Below are positions 37,796 through 46,293 of a DNA stretch of 64,000 nucleotides, in pieces; the stretch's first letter is position 1, and every line of letters begins with the position of its first letter. Source of the DNA: Phytoactinopolyspora limicola (lineage in GTDB: Bacteria > Actinomycetota > Actinomycetes > Jiangellales > Jiangellaceae); the NCBI RefSeq assembly GCF_011320225.1, contig NZ_JAAOEN010000001.1, positions 601,652 to 665,651 of the forward strand. Reading direction: 5' to 3'. The notes below the pieces were generated by a model that saw only the letters and a list, made by a program, of their open reading frames with translations, searched no databases and was not told the DNA's origin. The position numbers and the translations under genes were made by a program.

Positions 37796-38761
37796 GTGAG
37801 CATGAACAGCGCAAACCTGCGAACCGGCCCCATTACCACCACGGTGGTGCGTGATTTTCGAGATTTCCGGAATCTCGTCTCGGCGTCGTTCGTGCCGTTG
37901 AACGTGACGAGCCGGGCGCCGGACACCTTCTGGGGGCGGGTCCGCTCCGGCGGTATCGGTGCGATGCAGGTGTTCGAGATCAACGCCGCCGAGCACGTCG
38001 TCGAGCGCACCCCAGAACTCATCGAGCGGGCCGACCGCCGACAGTACAAGGTCAGCCTCATCTTGTCCGGGTCGGGCCTGCTGGTGCAGGACAACCGGCA
38101 GGCCGTGCTGCGACCAGGGCAGTTGGCGATCTACGACACCAGCCGTCCGTACACGCTGGTGTTCGAGGAAGACTTCCGGTCGATGGTGCTCATGTTCCCG
38201 CAGAACCAGATCGCGCTGCCGGTCGAGATGGTCGGGCAGTTGACCGCGACCCCCATCCCCGGTGACCGGGGCGTCGCGAAAGTTGTCGTCCCATTCCTGA
38301 CCCAGCTCAACGCCGGACTCGACCAGCTTCACGGCGCCATGGGAACCCGGCTCGCCCACAGTGCGCTCGATCTGGTCACCACCATGTTTGCCAGCGAGTT
38401 GGACTTGGAGCGCACCGCCACCGATCCGCACCACGCGCTCATGCAGCAGATACGTAGCTACATCGACGACAACCTCGCCGCCACCGACCTAGGCCCCAGC
38501 CGGATCGCCGCGGAGCATTTCATCTCCACCCGACACCTGCATGGGCTGTTCCGCGAGCAGGGCACCACCGTCTCCAGTTGGATCCGGGAGCGGAGGCTGG
38601 AGCGCTGCCGGCGCGACCTTCTCGACCCCGTTCACGCACAACGGCCGGTCGCCGCCGTGGCAGCCAAGTGGGGGTTCGTCGACGCCGCGCATTTCAGCCG
38701 GGTCTTCAAGGCGACATTCGGCCAGTCGCCGAGCGAGTTGCGCAACAGCGCCGGCCACTAA
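37796..38761 (+). CDS. AraC-family transcriptional regulator
   Basis: 321 residues with a GTG start (GGAG upstream). The N-terminal AraC-binding-like domain (about 1-190) has GSGLLVQDNRQAVLRPGQLAIYDTSRPYTLVF. The C-terminal double HTH (about 215-318) includes STRHLHGLFREQGTTVSSWIRERRLERCRRDL and VAAKWGFVDAAHFSRVFKATFGQSPSELR. The N-domain type is seen in regulators of aromatic and nitrile degradation such as NphR. It is the likely activator of the catabolic island that follows. Confidence 0.92.
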   Translation: MSMNSANLRTGPITTTVVRDFRDFRNLVSASFVPLNVTSRAPDTFWGRVRSGGIGAMQVFEINAAEHVVERTPELIERADRRQYKVSLILSGSGLLVQDNRQAVLRPGQLAIYDTSRPYTLVFEEDFRSMVLMFPQNQIALPVEMVGQLTATPIPGDRGVAKVVVPFLTQLNAGLDQLHGAMGTRLAHSALDLVTTMFASELDLERTATDPHHALMQQIRSYIDDNLAATDLGPSRIAAEHFISTRHLHGLFREQGTTVSSWIRERRLERCRRDLLDPVHAQRPVAAVAAKWGFVDAAHFSRVFKATFGQSPSELRNSAGH

Positions 38762-38808
38762 GACGCGGCCACTAACGCGATAACACCGCACCCCCGCGCT
38801 TTCCCGGT

Positions 38809-38934
38809 TGTCAGGCCGGACGACTCGCTGCGCCGCACGGGTGCGGCGGCGTGCCCTGACCGGCGGTGTGCCGTTCTGACCTGTCAGGGCGCACGCCGGT
38901 GTCGTCCCAGGCCCAGCGGTTGTCCGGCCTGACA
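38809..38934. promoter_or_regulatory. Nested inverted repeats upstream of the catabolic island
   Basis: The outer stem TGTCAGGCCGGAC (38809-38821) pairs exactly with 38922-38934. Inside, CGGCGTGCCCTGAC (38847-38860) pairs with 38883-38898 apart from two extra bases, and GCCGCAC/GTGCGGC forms a third small hairpin near 38832-38847. The whole is 126 bases with no coding signal, between the AraC gene and the alcohol dehydrogenase gene (gap 38762-39074). It could be a terminator, an operator cluster or a structured leader. Confidence 0.5.
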
Positions 38935-39074
38935 CGTCGACAAAGCCGGGCGACAACCCAGTTGACCGGGAGAGACCACGTGTTGACGGCGAGCGCGCGG
39001 ACCCACGCGATCTCTTGAGGCGGATCCGGCGACGCGCGAACGTAGGCCGAAACATCTGCTCGTGGAGAGGGATG

Positions 39075-40205
39075 ATGACGACCTCGCGTACCACCAGCCG
39101 CCACGTGCTTTTCGCCGCGCCGGACCGCATCGAGATCGACGAGACACCTGTACCCGACCCGGCCGATGGCGACATGCTCGTCCGGGTGCGCCGGGTCGGG
39201 ATCTGCGCCACCGACCTCCACCTGCTCGCCGGCCACATCGGCGAGCCGTTCCCGCTCGTGCCAGGGCACGAGTTCGTGGGAGAAGTGGCCGCCATGGGTG
39301 TGGCCGCCGGCGCCGACAGGGGGGTGGGCGTCGGCGACCACGTCGCCGTGGAGATGTCATTGCCATGCCGTTCCTGCCCGCGGTGTCGTGAGGGCCGGTA
39401 CAACCTCTGCGACCGCGACGATCCGGCCGCCGGCCTCGACCGGGGCCGCCAGTACGGGGTCAACATCCCGCGCACCGTCGCCCCCGGCCTCTGGGGTGGT
39501 TATGCGCAATACCTGACAGTGCCGGCCGAGGCGATCGTGCACCACATCCCGCACCACGTTCCCTGGGACGTCGCCGCCCTGGCCGAGCCGCTCGCGGTGG
39601 CCTACCGCGCGATCGCCCGCGCCGGCGTACGCCCCGGTGAGTCGGTCGCCGTCATCGGTCCCGGACCGGTCGGGTTGCTGACCGCGGCAGCCGCTCGTAG
39701 CGCCGGTGCTGGACGGGTCGTCGCGGTCGGAACCAGGCAGAACCGGTTGGATCTGGCCCGCCGGTTCGGTGCCGACCACACGATCAACGGCCGCGAACGC
39801 GACGTCCGGGAGGCCCTCGTCGACGATGCCGGCGGGCTGTGCGACGTGGTGATCGAAGCCGCCGGAAGGGTAGAGGCACAACAACAGGCCGTGGGCCTCG
39901 TCCGGCGAGGGGGGCGGGTGGTGCTGGCAGGTGCATGTGGTGCCGGGGCGTCCGTCACGTTCCGGGCCGATGAAGACCTGCTGACCAGGGAAATCGACGT
40001 GTTGCCGTCGTTCCTGTCCGCAGGCGGATTCGAGCCGGCGATCACGCTGCTCGCCCGTGCCGAACTGCCGTTCGCCGCTCTGGTCACTCACCGATTCGGC
40101 CTCGACGATGTGGCCGCTGCCTACGACGTGATCGAACGCCGGGATCAGGACGTCATCAAGGTCGTGCTGGATCCCTGGTCAACCGACGGATTTACCCGCT
40201 CCTGA
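39075..40205 (+). CDS. Zinc-dependent medium-chain alcohol dehydrogenase
   Basis: 376 residues from the ATG at 39075; the adjacent ATG at 39072 is nearly equivalent, and GGAG lies 7 bases upstream of 39075. Catalytic zinc motifs are ICATDLH and GHEFVGEV. The structural zinc set CRSCPRCREGRYNLC has four Cys, and the Rossmann motif is GPGPVGLLTAAAA. Family members oxidise sugar alcohols, threonine or other secondary alcohols with NAD. First gene of the island's plus-strand run. Confidence 0.92.
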   Translation: MTTSRTTSRHVLFAAPDRIEIDETPVPDPADGDMLVRVRRVGICATDLHLLAGHIGEPFPLVPGHEFVGEVAAMGVAAGADRGVGVGDHVAVEMSLPCRSCPRCREGRYNLCDRDDPAAGLDRGRQYGVNIPRTVAPGLWGGYAQYLTVPAEAIVHHIPHHVPWDVAALAEPLAVAYRAIARAGVRPGESVAVIGPGPVGLLTAAAARSAGAGRVVAVGTRQNRLDLARRFGADHTINGRERDVREALVDDAGGLCDVVIEAAGRVEAQQQAVGLVRRGGRVVLAGACGAGASVTFRADEDLLTREIDVLPSFLSAGGFEPAITLLARAELPFAALVTHRFGLDDVAAAYDVIERRDQDVIKVVLDPWSTDGFTRS

Positions 40206-40239
40206 ACCGCCCGTCATATGGAGGAAGGACCACACGCCC

Positions 40240-41058
40240 ATGCCTGAAGTCAGCTCCCAAGCCCTCAACGAGGCACCTGAGGACGAATGGCGCGCCTATG
40301 ACGACTTCGCCGCCGGCATCGACACCTATCGGCTGCCCAACGCCGACCTGTCCGGCACGTCGGTGCGTCTCACGTTCACCGGAAACCTCAGCGTGGCGTT
40401 GGACTTCCAGAACGCCACTGAGGTCAGCTGGCAGGCCAGTGGCCAGATCGAGGTGCCGTCCGGCACGGTGGATCCATACGACGCGGTGGCCGTCCGTGAT
40501 GACGTCTTCTTCGTGCATCTGCCGCGGCGTAGCTCCGATCGGGACGCGCTCACCGTCGTCTATTCCACGACCACCCACCGCGCCCTGGCGGTACACACCG
40601 TTATCCAGCCGGAGCCCATCGACGGTATGCCGCAGGTGACACAGGACTTCTGGGCTGGTGTCACCGACGGGGGCGAACCAACCGGCGAGGAGCCGGGACC
40701 ATCGCGTTACCTGATCGGCAAACGCAACGTCTACCGGTACTCACCGGAGCACCTGTACGAGCACGTGTACGTCTCGTCGCAACGGTACGCCTGGCAGTGC
40801 CTCCAAGGTGCACAACGCGGCCACGGCGATATGGACCTGTCGACGGTGTGGAAGTTCCAGGACGAGCTGTACCTGTTCTGCTTCCGCGAGTTCCGGATTC
40901 CGGTGGCCAGCATCTGGCTGCACGACCTCGGCTACGCGCTGCGTACCACCGGTAGCTTCCTCGGGCTCAACGGCGCTGGCCAACCCGAGCACTCCCGCGG
41001 TGGCGGGTACATCTATCCGCTGGGCTCGGTTGAGTATCCCGACGTCCAGCCGGTTTGA
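40240..41058 (+). CDS. MoaF-like protein (copy 1)
   Basis: 272 residues. The C-terminal half has the MoaF-type signature LIGKRNVYRYSPEHLYEHVY then RYAWQCLQG, and the N-terminal half is a second beta-rich repeat of the same kind, suggesting two calycin-like barrels. A second homologue lies at 62799. In Klebsiella, moaF lies in an operon linked to tyramine oxidase and arylsulfatase control. Despite the name no molybdopterin gene is nearby. A binding protein or a small-molecule enzyme are both possible. It shows no signal peptide. Confidence 0.75.
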   Translation: MPEVSSQALNEAPEDEWRAYDDFAAGIDTYRLPNADLSGTSVRLTFTGNLSVALDFQNATEVSWQASGQIEVPSGTVDPYDAVAVRDDVFFVHLPRRSSDRDALTVVYSTTTHRALAVHTVIQPEPIDGMPQVTQDFWAGVTDGGEPTGEEPGPSRYLIGKRNVYRYSPEHLYEHVYVSSQRYAWQCLQGAQRGHGDMDLSTVWKFQDELYLFCFREFRIPVASIWLHDLGYALRTTGSFLGLNGAGQPEHSRGGGYIYPLGSVEYPDVQPV

Positions 41059-41071
41059 AGGGGAGAGGAAC

Positions 41072-41476
41072 ATGGCGAACATCGACGTCATCGCGGCGCA
41101 TTACGCGGCCAGCGACCGCGGCGACCTGGAGGGGATGCTGGCGCCGCTGACACCGCGAACCCGGTGGACCGAGGCCGCGGGATTCCCGTACGCGGGTACC
41201 TACGTAGGGCCGGAGGCGGTCCGCAAGAACGTATTCGAGGCAATCGGTGCCGACTGGGACGGTTATACGTTCACCCTTGAGACGTTGCACGATGCCGGCG
41301 ACGCGGTGATCGGCGTTGGCACCTACAGCGGCACCCACCGGGCCACCGGGCGCTCGTTCAGCGCCCGGGTGGCACACGTGTGGAGCTTCGCCGACGGCAC
41401 ACTCGACAGCTTCGAGCAGTTCGTCGACTCCGCGACCGTCGTGGCAGCGATGGACCAATCAACGGAGCGGTCATGA
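41072..41476 (+). CDS. NTF2/SnoaL-like protein
   Basis: 134 residues from the ATG at 41072 (GGGAGAGGAA upstream). Pattern typical of the SnoaL-like fold: VIAAHYAASDRGDLEGMLAPL, RWTEAAGFPYAGTYVGPEAV, VIGVGTYSGTHRATGRSF and AHVWSFADGTLDSFEQFVD. Members are small cyclases, isomerases, hydratases or dehydratases. Its stop overlaps the following binding-protein gene by 4 bases, so it is in the same operon and may act on the transported compound. Confidence 0.85.
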   Translation: MANIDVIAAHYAASDRGDLEGMLAPLTPRTRWTEAAGFPYAGTYVGPEAVRKNVFEAIGADWDGYTFTLETLHDAGDAVIGVGTYSGTHRATGRSFSARVAHVWSFADGTLDSFEQFVDSATVVAAMDQSTERS

Positions 41477-42660
41477 AGACCGCGGTCCGCGCGACGGTGG
41501 TCGCGGCGGCCGGCGTGCTCACGCTGGCGGCGTGTGGTGGCGACGACGGTGGCGGCGGTGGTGGCGGCGGGGAGATCGTCGTCGGCTCGGTCAACACCCT
41601 CAGTGGTCCGGCCACCTTTCCGGAGGCGTCGGAGGCGGCCAAGGCGGTGTTCGACGACATCAACGAGAACGGTGGCATCAACGGGCACCGGATCAACTAC
41701 CGGGTCGTCGACGACAAAGGTGACCCAGCCGCCGCGGCGGCGGCCGCCCGCGAGGTGGTGGCCAGTGATGGCGCCGTCGCGCTGGTTGGCTCGGCCAGCC
41801 TGATCGAGTGCCAGATCAACGCCGATTACTACGTGCAGGAGGAGATCCTCTCCATGCCGGGTATCGGCGTGGACCCGGACTGCTTCCAGACACCCAACAT
41901 CGCGCCGGCCAACACGGGGCCGTTCCACGACATGACGATGACCCTTCTCTATGGGTCGGAGGAGTTGGGGCTGGACGACATTTGCGTGCTGCTGGAGATC
42001 GCCGGCAATACGTTGCCGGCCTACCAGGACGCGATTCAGCGGTGGACCGACATTACCGGCAAGGAGCCGCTGTACGTCGACGACAGCGTGCCGTACGGAG
42101 CGTCGGACTACACGTCGTACATCGTGCGGGCCAGGGAAGCAGGCTGCGCGGCGTTGGCCATCAACCCGATCGAACCGGACTCGATCGGTCAGCTCAAAGC
42201 GGCCGAGGCCCAAGGGTGGACGGACGTGACGTGGCTGCTACTGACCAGCGTGTACAGCGAGAACTACGCGAACGCTGTGTCGGAGACCGGCGAAGGTGTC
42301 TACGTTCCGGCTGAGTTCTACCCGTTCACCGACGCCGACAGCCCCGAGGTCCAGGAGTGGCGAGACCTGATGCTCGCCAACGACATCGAGCTGACGTCGT
42401 TCAGCCAGGGCGGTTTTCTCGCCGCGAAGTACTTCATCGAGGTCGTCGAAGGTATCGACGGTGAGATCACTCGCGAGTCGGTCCGGGAAGCGCTGCACAC
42501 CATGGATCCGATCGAGGATCCGATGGTAGGCACGCCGTACTACTTCGGGCCGGGCGACACCCACCACGACAACACCGCGGGATTCCCGGTCAAGCTGCTG
42601 AGCGGCACGAACGAGTGGGAGCTGGCGGCCGACGACTGGCTGCACATTCCTGAGGACTAG
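41473..42660 (+). CDS. Branched-chain-amino-acid-type substrate-binding lipoprotein
   Basis: 395 residues. The lipoprotein signal ends at LAAC (Cys about 21) with a poly-Gly linker. The periplasmic-binding fold type I shows IVVGSVNTLSGPATFPEASEAAKAVFDDIN, GGINGHRINYRVVDDKGDPAAA and VALVGSASLIECQ. Homologues bind branched-chain amino acids, amides, urea or aromatic acids; the substrate here is unknown. Followed by LivH, LivM-LivG and LivF homologues. Confidence 0.92.
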   Translation: MKTAVRATVVAAAGVLTLAACGGDDGGGGGGGGEIVVGSVNTLSGPATFPEASEAAKAVFDDINENGGINGHRINYRVVDDKGDPAAAAAAAREVVASDGAVALVGSASLIECQINADYYVQEEILSMPGIGVDPDCFQTPNIAPANTGPFHDMTMTLLYGSEELGLDDICVLLEIAGNTLPAYQDAIQRWTDITGKEPLYVDDSVPYGASDYTSYIVRAREAGCAALAINPIEPDSIGQLKAAEAQGWTDVTWLLLTSVYSENYANAVSETGEGVYVPAEFYPFTDADSPEVQEWRDLMLANDIELTSFSQGGFLAAKYFIEVVEGIDGEITRESVREALHTMDPIEDPMVGTPYYFGPGDTHHDNTAGFPVKLLSGTNEWELAADDWLHIPED

Positions 42661-42676
42661 TGCAGCGGTGTATGCC

Positions 42677-42720
42677 CTAGTGCTCTGCGTGTGACAAGGA
42701 CGTCACACGCAGAGCACTAG
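42677..42720 (+). terminator. 19-bp perfect hairpin between binding protein and permease genes
   Basis: CTAGTGCTCTGCGTGTGAC (42677-42695) pairs exactly with 42702-42720 around the loop AAGGAC, 17 bases after the binding-protein stop. No U-tract follows. In ABC operons such a hairpin often protects or terminates part of the transcript, so that the binding protein is made in excess over the membrane subunits. Confidence 0.7.
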
Positions 42721-42781
42721 CTCCCGCGGGCCCCGGTTGGTGCGTCGCGGGACGTCGAGAATCAGGTGGGAGGGAGGGGCG

Positions 42782-43642
42782 ATGCTTCAGGGGGCCTTAG
42801 CCGGCCTGGCCGCGGGTGGCCTGTACGCCGTGTTGGGCGTCTGTTTGACGCTGATGTCGCGGTTGGTCCGAGTAGTCAATTTCGCGCAGGCCGCTACCGG
42901 GATGTTCGGCACGTACGTCGCGGTCTGGCTGGTCAGCGACGCCGGCCTGCCGATCTGGCCGGCGGTGGCGGTGGGAGTAGTGATCGGCGGCTCGATCAGC
43001 GCGCTCATCGGCATCATCATCGGAACGTGGCTCCCCGAGGCGGATACCGGGAGCCGGTCGGCGGTCACCGTCGCGGTGCTGCTGTTCCTGATCTCGTTGT
43101 CCTTCATCCTGTTCGGTAACCGGCCGCAGCCGTTCCGCCCCGTGTTGTCGGGCCCAGCGTTCCAGGTCAGCGGGGTAGTAATCAGCCAGGTGGCGATCTT
43201 CACGGTGGTGGTCGCGGTGCTCGTCGCGTTGTCCGCGCACGTCGTGTTGACCAAGACGTCGGTGGGGATCCGGCTGCGGGCGTTGTCCGAGCGGCCCACC
43301 ACAGCAGAACTGGTCGGGATCCCGGCGCGCACCTTGAGTGTCGCGGTGTGGGCGACAACCGGGGCCGTGGGCACACTCGTCGTGGCGATCGTCGCGCCGA
43401 CCCAGTCCAACGATGCGACGGCCCTGTCGATGCTCGTGGTCCCGGCCGCCGCCGCCGCGCTGCTCGGGGGCTTCCGCCGGCTTGACCTCGCGGTGGTCGG
43501 AGGTCTGGTGCTGGGTGTCTTGCAGGGCGCGGCCGCACAACTGAGCCAGTTGTCCGTTGCCCGCCACTTCCTGCCGTTCCTGTTCATCGTCGGCCTGCTG
43601 GTGTGGTCCCAGCGCAAGGAGGTGTGGGATGCGGCTCGTTGA
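42782..43642 (+). CDS. LivH-type ABC permease
   Basis: 286 residues from the ATG at 42782 (GGGAGGGAGG upstream). About eight membrane helices with the LivH pattern: GLAAGGLYAVLGVCLTLMSRLVRVVNFAQAA at the N-terminus and the cytoplasmic loop TSVGIRLRALSERPTTAELVGI. It overlaps the LivM-LivG fusion gene by 14 bases. Confidence 0.92.
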   Translation: MLQGALAGLAAGGLYAVLGVCLTLMSRLVRVVNFAQAATGMFGTYVAVWLVSDAGLPIWPAVAVGVVIGGSISALIGIIIGTWLPEADTGSRSAVTVAVLLFLISLSFILFGNRPQPFRPVLSGPAFQVSGVVISQVAIFTVVVAVLVALSAHVVLTKTSVGIRLRALSERPTTAELVGIPARTLSVAVWATTGAVGTLVVAIVAPTQSNDATALSMLVVPAAAAALLGGFRRLDLAVVGGLVLGVLQGAAAQLSQLSVARHFLPFLFIVGLLVWSQRKEVWDAAR

Positions 43643-45434
43643 CCGGCCATGGACAGCACACCAGGTACGGCTCACCCGGCTCGCCCGGCCGTTCATGGTG
43701 GCCGCGGTGGCGATCGCGGCGGGCCTCGGCCTGAGCGCGGCACTCCCGGGGTATTACGTCTACCTCGCGATCAGTGTCATCGTGGCAGCCGTAGCGCTGC
43801 TCGGTCTGGGGATCGTCAGCGGCAGTGCCGGGATGATCGCCTTGTGCCAGCTGACCTTCGCCGCGGTAGGCGCTTGGGTGGTCACCGGGCTGAACGTCGC
43901 CGGTGCTCCAGGTGGTTTCGTCCTATGGTTAGCGGCCGGGGGCCTGGTAGCCGGGGTGGTAGGGCTGCTCGTCGGACTACCCGCATTACGCCTGCGCGGA
44001 GTGAACCTGGCAGTGGTGACGTTGGGTCTGGCGGCGGCGGTGGACGTCGCACTCGTCCAGGTGCAGTTCCCAGGCACGACCGAGGGCCGATTCGTCGACC
44101 GCCCCGGACCGTTCGGCGACGACCGCTCTTACTTCATTCTGTGTGTGTTGGTGTTGGCGGCGTGCTGCCTGGCGGTGCACTTCGTGCAGCAAGGCCGGTG
44201 GGGCAGCGGATGGAAGTCGGTCGCCTTCTCCGAACGAGGCACGGCCGCCGCGGGAGGAAGCGTCAGCAGCTCGAAACTGACCGCCTTCGCCACGAGCGCC
44301 ACTCTCGGCGGGATCAGCGGCGGCCTCGTCGTGGGCCAGGTCGGGCTGGCTTTGCCAGCCAGCTTCACCCCGATCCAATCGCTGGCGCTCTACGTCCTGG
44401 CGATCATGGCCGGTGCCTACCTGATCGACATGGCGATCTTCGGAGCGGTGTTGTGGGTGGCCGTGCCGGAGCTGCTCAAACGCTGGGGGGTGCCGCAAGA
44501 CTGGGGATTCGTCGTCTTCGGTGTCCTCGGTGTTCAGGCGCTGACCAGCGGAACCAACCTCGGCATGATCATCCGGACGGCCTTGTGGCGGCGATCCGCC
44601 TCGAAGCCCGTCGCGCCGACGGTGTCGGACGCAGCGCCGTCGGTGTCGGACGCAGCGCCGTCGGTGTCGGACGCGGCGCCGACGTCGGACCCGGCCCCAC
44701 ATCCGTCTCCGGCGCCAGCTCGCGGGTCGATGGTGCTGGAGGTCGACGACCTGTCGATGAGTTTCGGCCATGTGCAGGCACTACGTGGGGTCCAGCTGGC
44801 CGTCCCCGAGGGTGCCGTCGTCGGCCTCATCGGTCCCAACGGGGCCGGCAAGTCGACGCTGGTGGACGTGATCAGTGGATTCCTGCCCCGAGCCACCGGC
44901 ACGGTCCGGCTGGACGGTGTGTCGATGGCGGGCCGGTCCCCCACTCGGCGGGCGCGGCTTGGCCTGCGCCGGACCTTCCAACAGGACCGGGTGCCGCCCG
45001 GCCTGACGGTAGGTGCGTACGTACGTTACGTCGCCCGGCGTCGGTTGGCCGCGGAGGACATCGCCGAGGTGCTCGACTTCTTCGGATGTCCGCCGGAGCG
45101 GACCCGGCTGGCGGACGTGGACGCCGGCCGGCGGCGGCTCGTCGAGGTGGCCGGGCATGTGCTCGCCCAGCCGCGGATCTTGCTGCTGGACGAACCGGCC
45201 GCCGGTCTCTCCCATGACGAGCACCTCGCGCTCGCCCAGCGGCTGCGCCAGGCTCCGGCCCGTTTCGGACTGTCGATGCTGCTCATCGAGCACGACCTCG
45301 ACCTCGTTCGGTCCGTGTGCGACACCATCACCGTGCTCGATTTCGGTGAGGTGCTGGCCAGCGGCCCGCAGGCGGACGTGCTGGCCGACCCGGCCGTCCT
45401 CAAGGCCTACATGGGCGAGACGGAGATGCTGTGA
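43629..45434 (+). CDS. Fused LivM permease - LivG ATPase
   Basis: 601 residues from the ATG at 43629. The N-terminal half (about 1-310) is a LivM-type permease: YYVYLAISVIVAAVALLGLGI, SGSAGMIALCQLTFAAVGAW, and the loop VAFSERGTAAAGGSVSSSKLTAF. A linker made of repeated Val-Ser-Asp-Ala-Ala-Pro-Ser units (about 332-352) connects to a LivG-type ATPase (about 365-601): Walker A GPNGAGKST, Walker B ILLLDEPAAGLS, H-loop LIEHDLDLV. The signature motif is degenerate (VDAGRRRLVEVA). Fusion of these subunits enforces 1:1 stoichiometry. Confidence 0.92.
   Translation: MRLVDRPWTAHQVRLTRLARPFMVAAVAIAAGLGLSAALPGYYVYLAISVIVAAVALLGLGIVSGSAGMIALCQLTFAAVGAWVVTGLNVAGAPGGFVLWLAAGGLVAGVVGLLVGLPALRLRGVNLAVVTLGLAAAVDVALVQVQFPGTTEGRFVDRPGPFGDDRSYFILCVLVLAACCLAVHFVQQGRWGSGWKSVAFSERGTAAAGGSVSSSKLTAFATSATLGGISGGLVVGQVGLALPASFTPIQSLALYVLAIMAGAYLIDMAIFGAVLWVAVPELLKRWGVPQDWGFVVFGVLGVQALTSGTNLGMIIRTALWRRSASKPVAPTVSDAAPSVSDAAPSVSDAAPTSDPAPHPSPAPARGSMVLEVDDLSMSFGHVQALRGVQLAVPEGAVVGLIGPNGAGKSTLVDVISGFLPRATGTVRLDGVSMAGRSPTRRARLGLRRTFQQDRVPPGLTVGAYVRYVARRRLAAEDIAEVLDFFGCPPERTRLADVDAGRRRLVEVAGHVLAQPRILLLDEPAAGLSHDEHLALAQRLRQAPARFGLSMLLIEHDLDLVRSVCDTITVLDFGEVLASGPQADVLADPAVLKAYMGETEML
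44622..44684 (+). repeat. 21-bp in-frame tandem repeat coding the LivM-LivG linker
   Basis: Three 21-base units starting at 44622, 44643 and 44664; the first two are identical (GTGTCGGACGCAGCGCCGTC plus G) and the third differs at three bases. They encode three 7-residue units, VSDAAPS twice and then VSDAAPT. Confidence 0.9.
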
Positions 45435-46153
45435 ACGGTGCGGTGAACACCCTGGAGTTGACCGGCGTGACGGTGGCACGTGGCGCTGGACCCGTCATCC
45501 GCGACGTCAGCCTGACGGTCCCGGCGGGTACCGTCACCGCCCTCGTGGGACCGAACGGCGCCGGCAAGACCAGTCTTCTGGAGGCGCTATCCGGGGTGAT
45601 CCCCGTGACCAGCGGCTCGGTGACGGTCGGCGGCACACCCATCACGAAGCTGTCCCGGGTGGCCAGGGCGCGGCTCGGGTTGGTCCACATCGAGCAGGGC
45701 CGAGCGATCTTTCCCGGGCTGACCGTCGTCGAGAACCTGCGCCTGACCGCCCGCGAACCGGCGGACATCGAGGGTGCGTTGGAGATGTTCCCGGAGCTGG
45801 ACAAGCGCCGGGACTCCCCGGCGGAACTCCTCAGCGGCGGTGAGCAACAGATGGTCGTCTTGGCGCGGGCGTTTGTGTCCCGGCCGGCATTTCTGCTCAT
45901 CGACGAGATGTCATTGGGTCTCGCACCAGTGGTGTTCATGCGGCTGCTGCCGATGGTTCGCCGCTTCGCCGAACAGGGGGTCGGCATCCTGCTGGTGGAG
46001 CAATTCACCCACCTCGCGCTCGGCTTGGCCCGCGAGGCGCTCGTCGTCTCCTCCGGCCGGGTGACGTACCAAGGCCAGGCGAAGGAACTGCTGAACGCGC
46101 CCGAGCTGTTGCACGCCGCGTATCTCGGAGGCGCCGACGCACCCCGGCAGTAA
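45431..46153 (+). CDS. LivF-type ABC ATPase
   Basis: 240 residues with a GTG start overlapping the fusion gene by 4 bases. Walker [10 protein letters not shown], signature LLSGGEQQMVVLARA, Walker B FLLIDEMSLGLAP (Asp-Glu), H-loop LVEQFTH. It completes the LivHMGF-type importer. Confidence 0.94.
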   Translation: MNGAVNTLELTGVTVARGAGPVIRDVSLTVPAGTVTALVGPNGAGKTSLLEALSGVIPVTSGSVTVGGTPITKLSRVARARLGLVHIEQGRAIFPGLTVVENLRLTAREPADIEGALEMFPELDKRRDSPAELLSGGEQQMVVLARAFVSRPAFLLIDEMSLGLAPVVFMRLLPMVRRFAEQGVGILLVEQFTHLALGLAREALVVSSGRVTYQGQAKELLNAPELLHAAYLGGADAPRQ

Positions 46154-46293
46154 GTGGTCGCGGCACCACCGCCAGGTGGAGGTCAGGCGGCGCCGATCTG
46201 CGGGCTGGTGGCGGTACCGACGACGGTGGACCGGCGGCCAGCATGTGGGTGCGGGCCAGCCGCGGTGACACGGCAGAGAAGAGGGCGCAGTCG

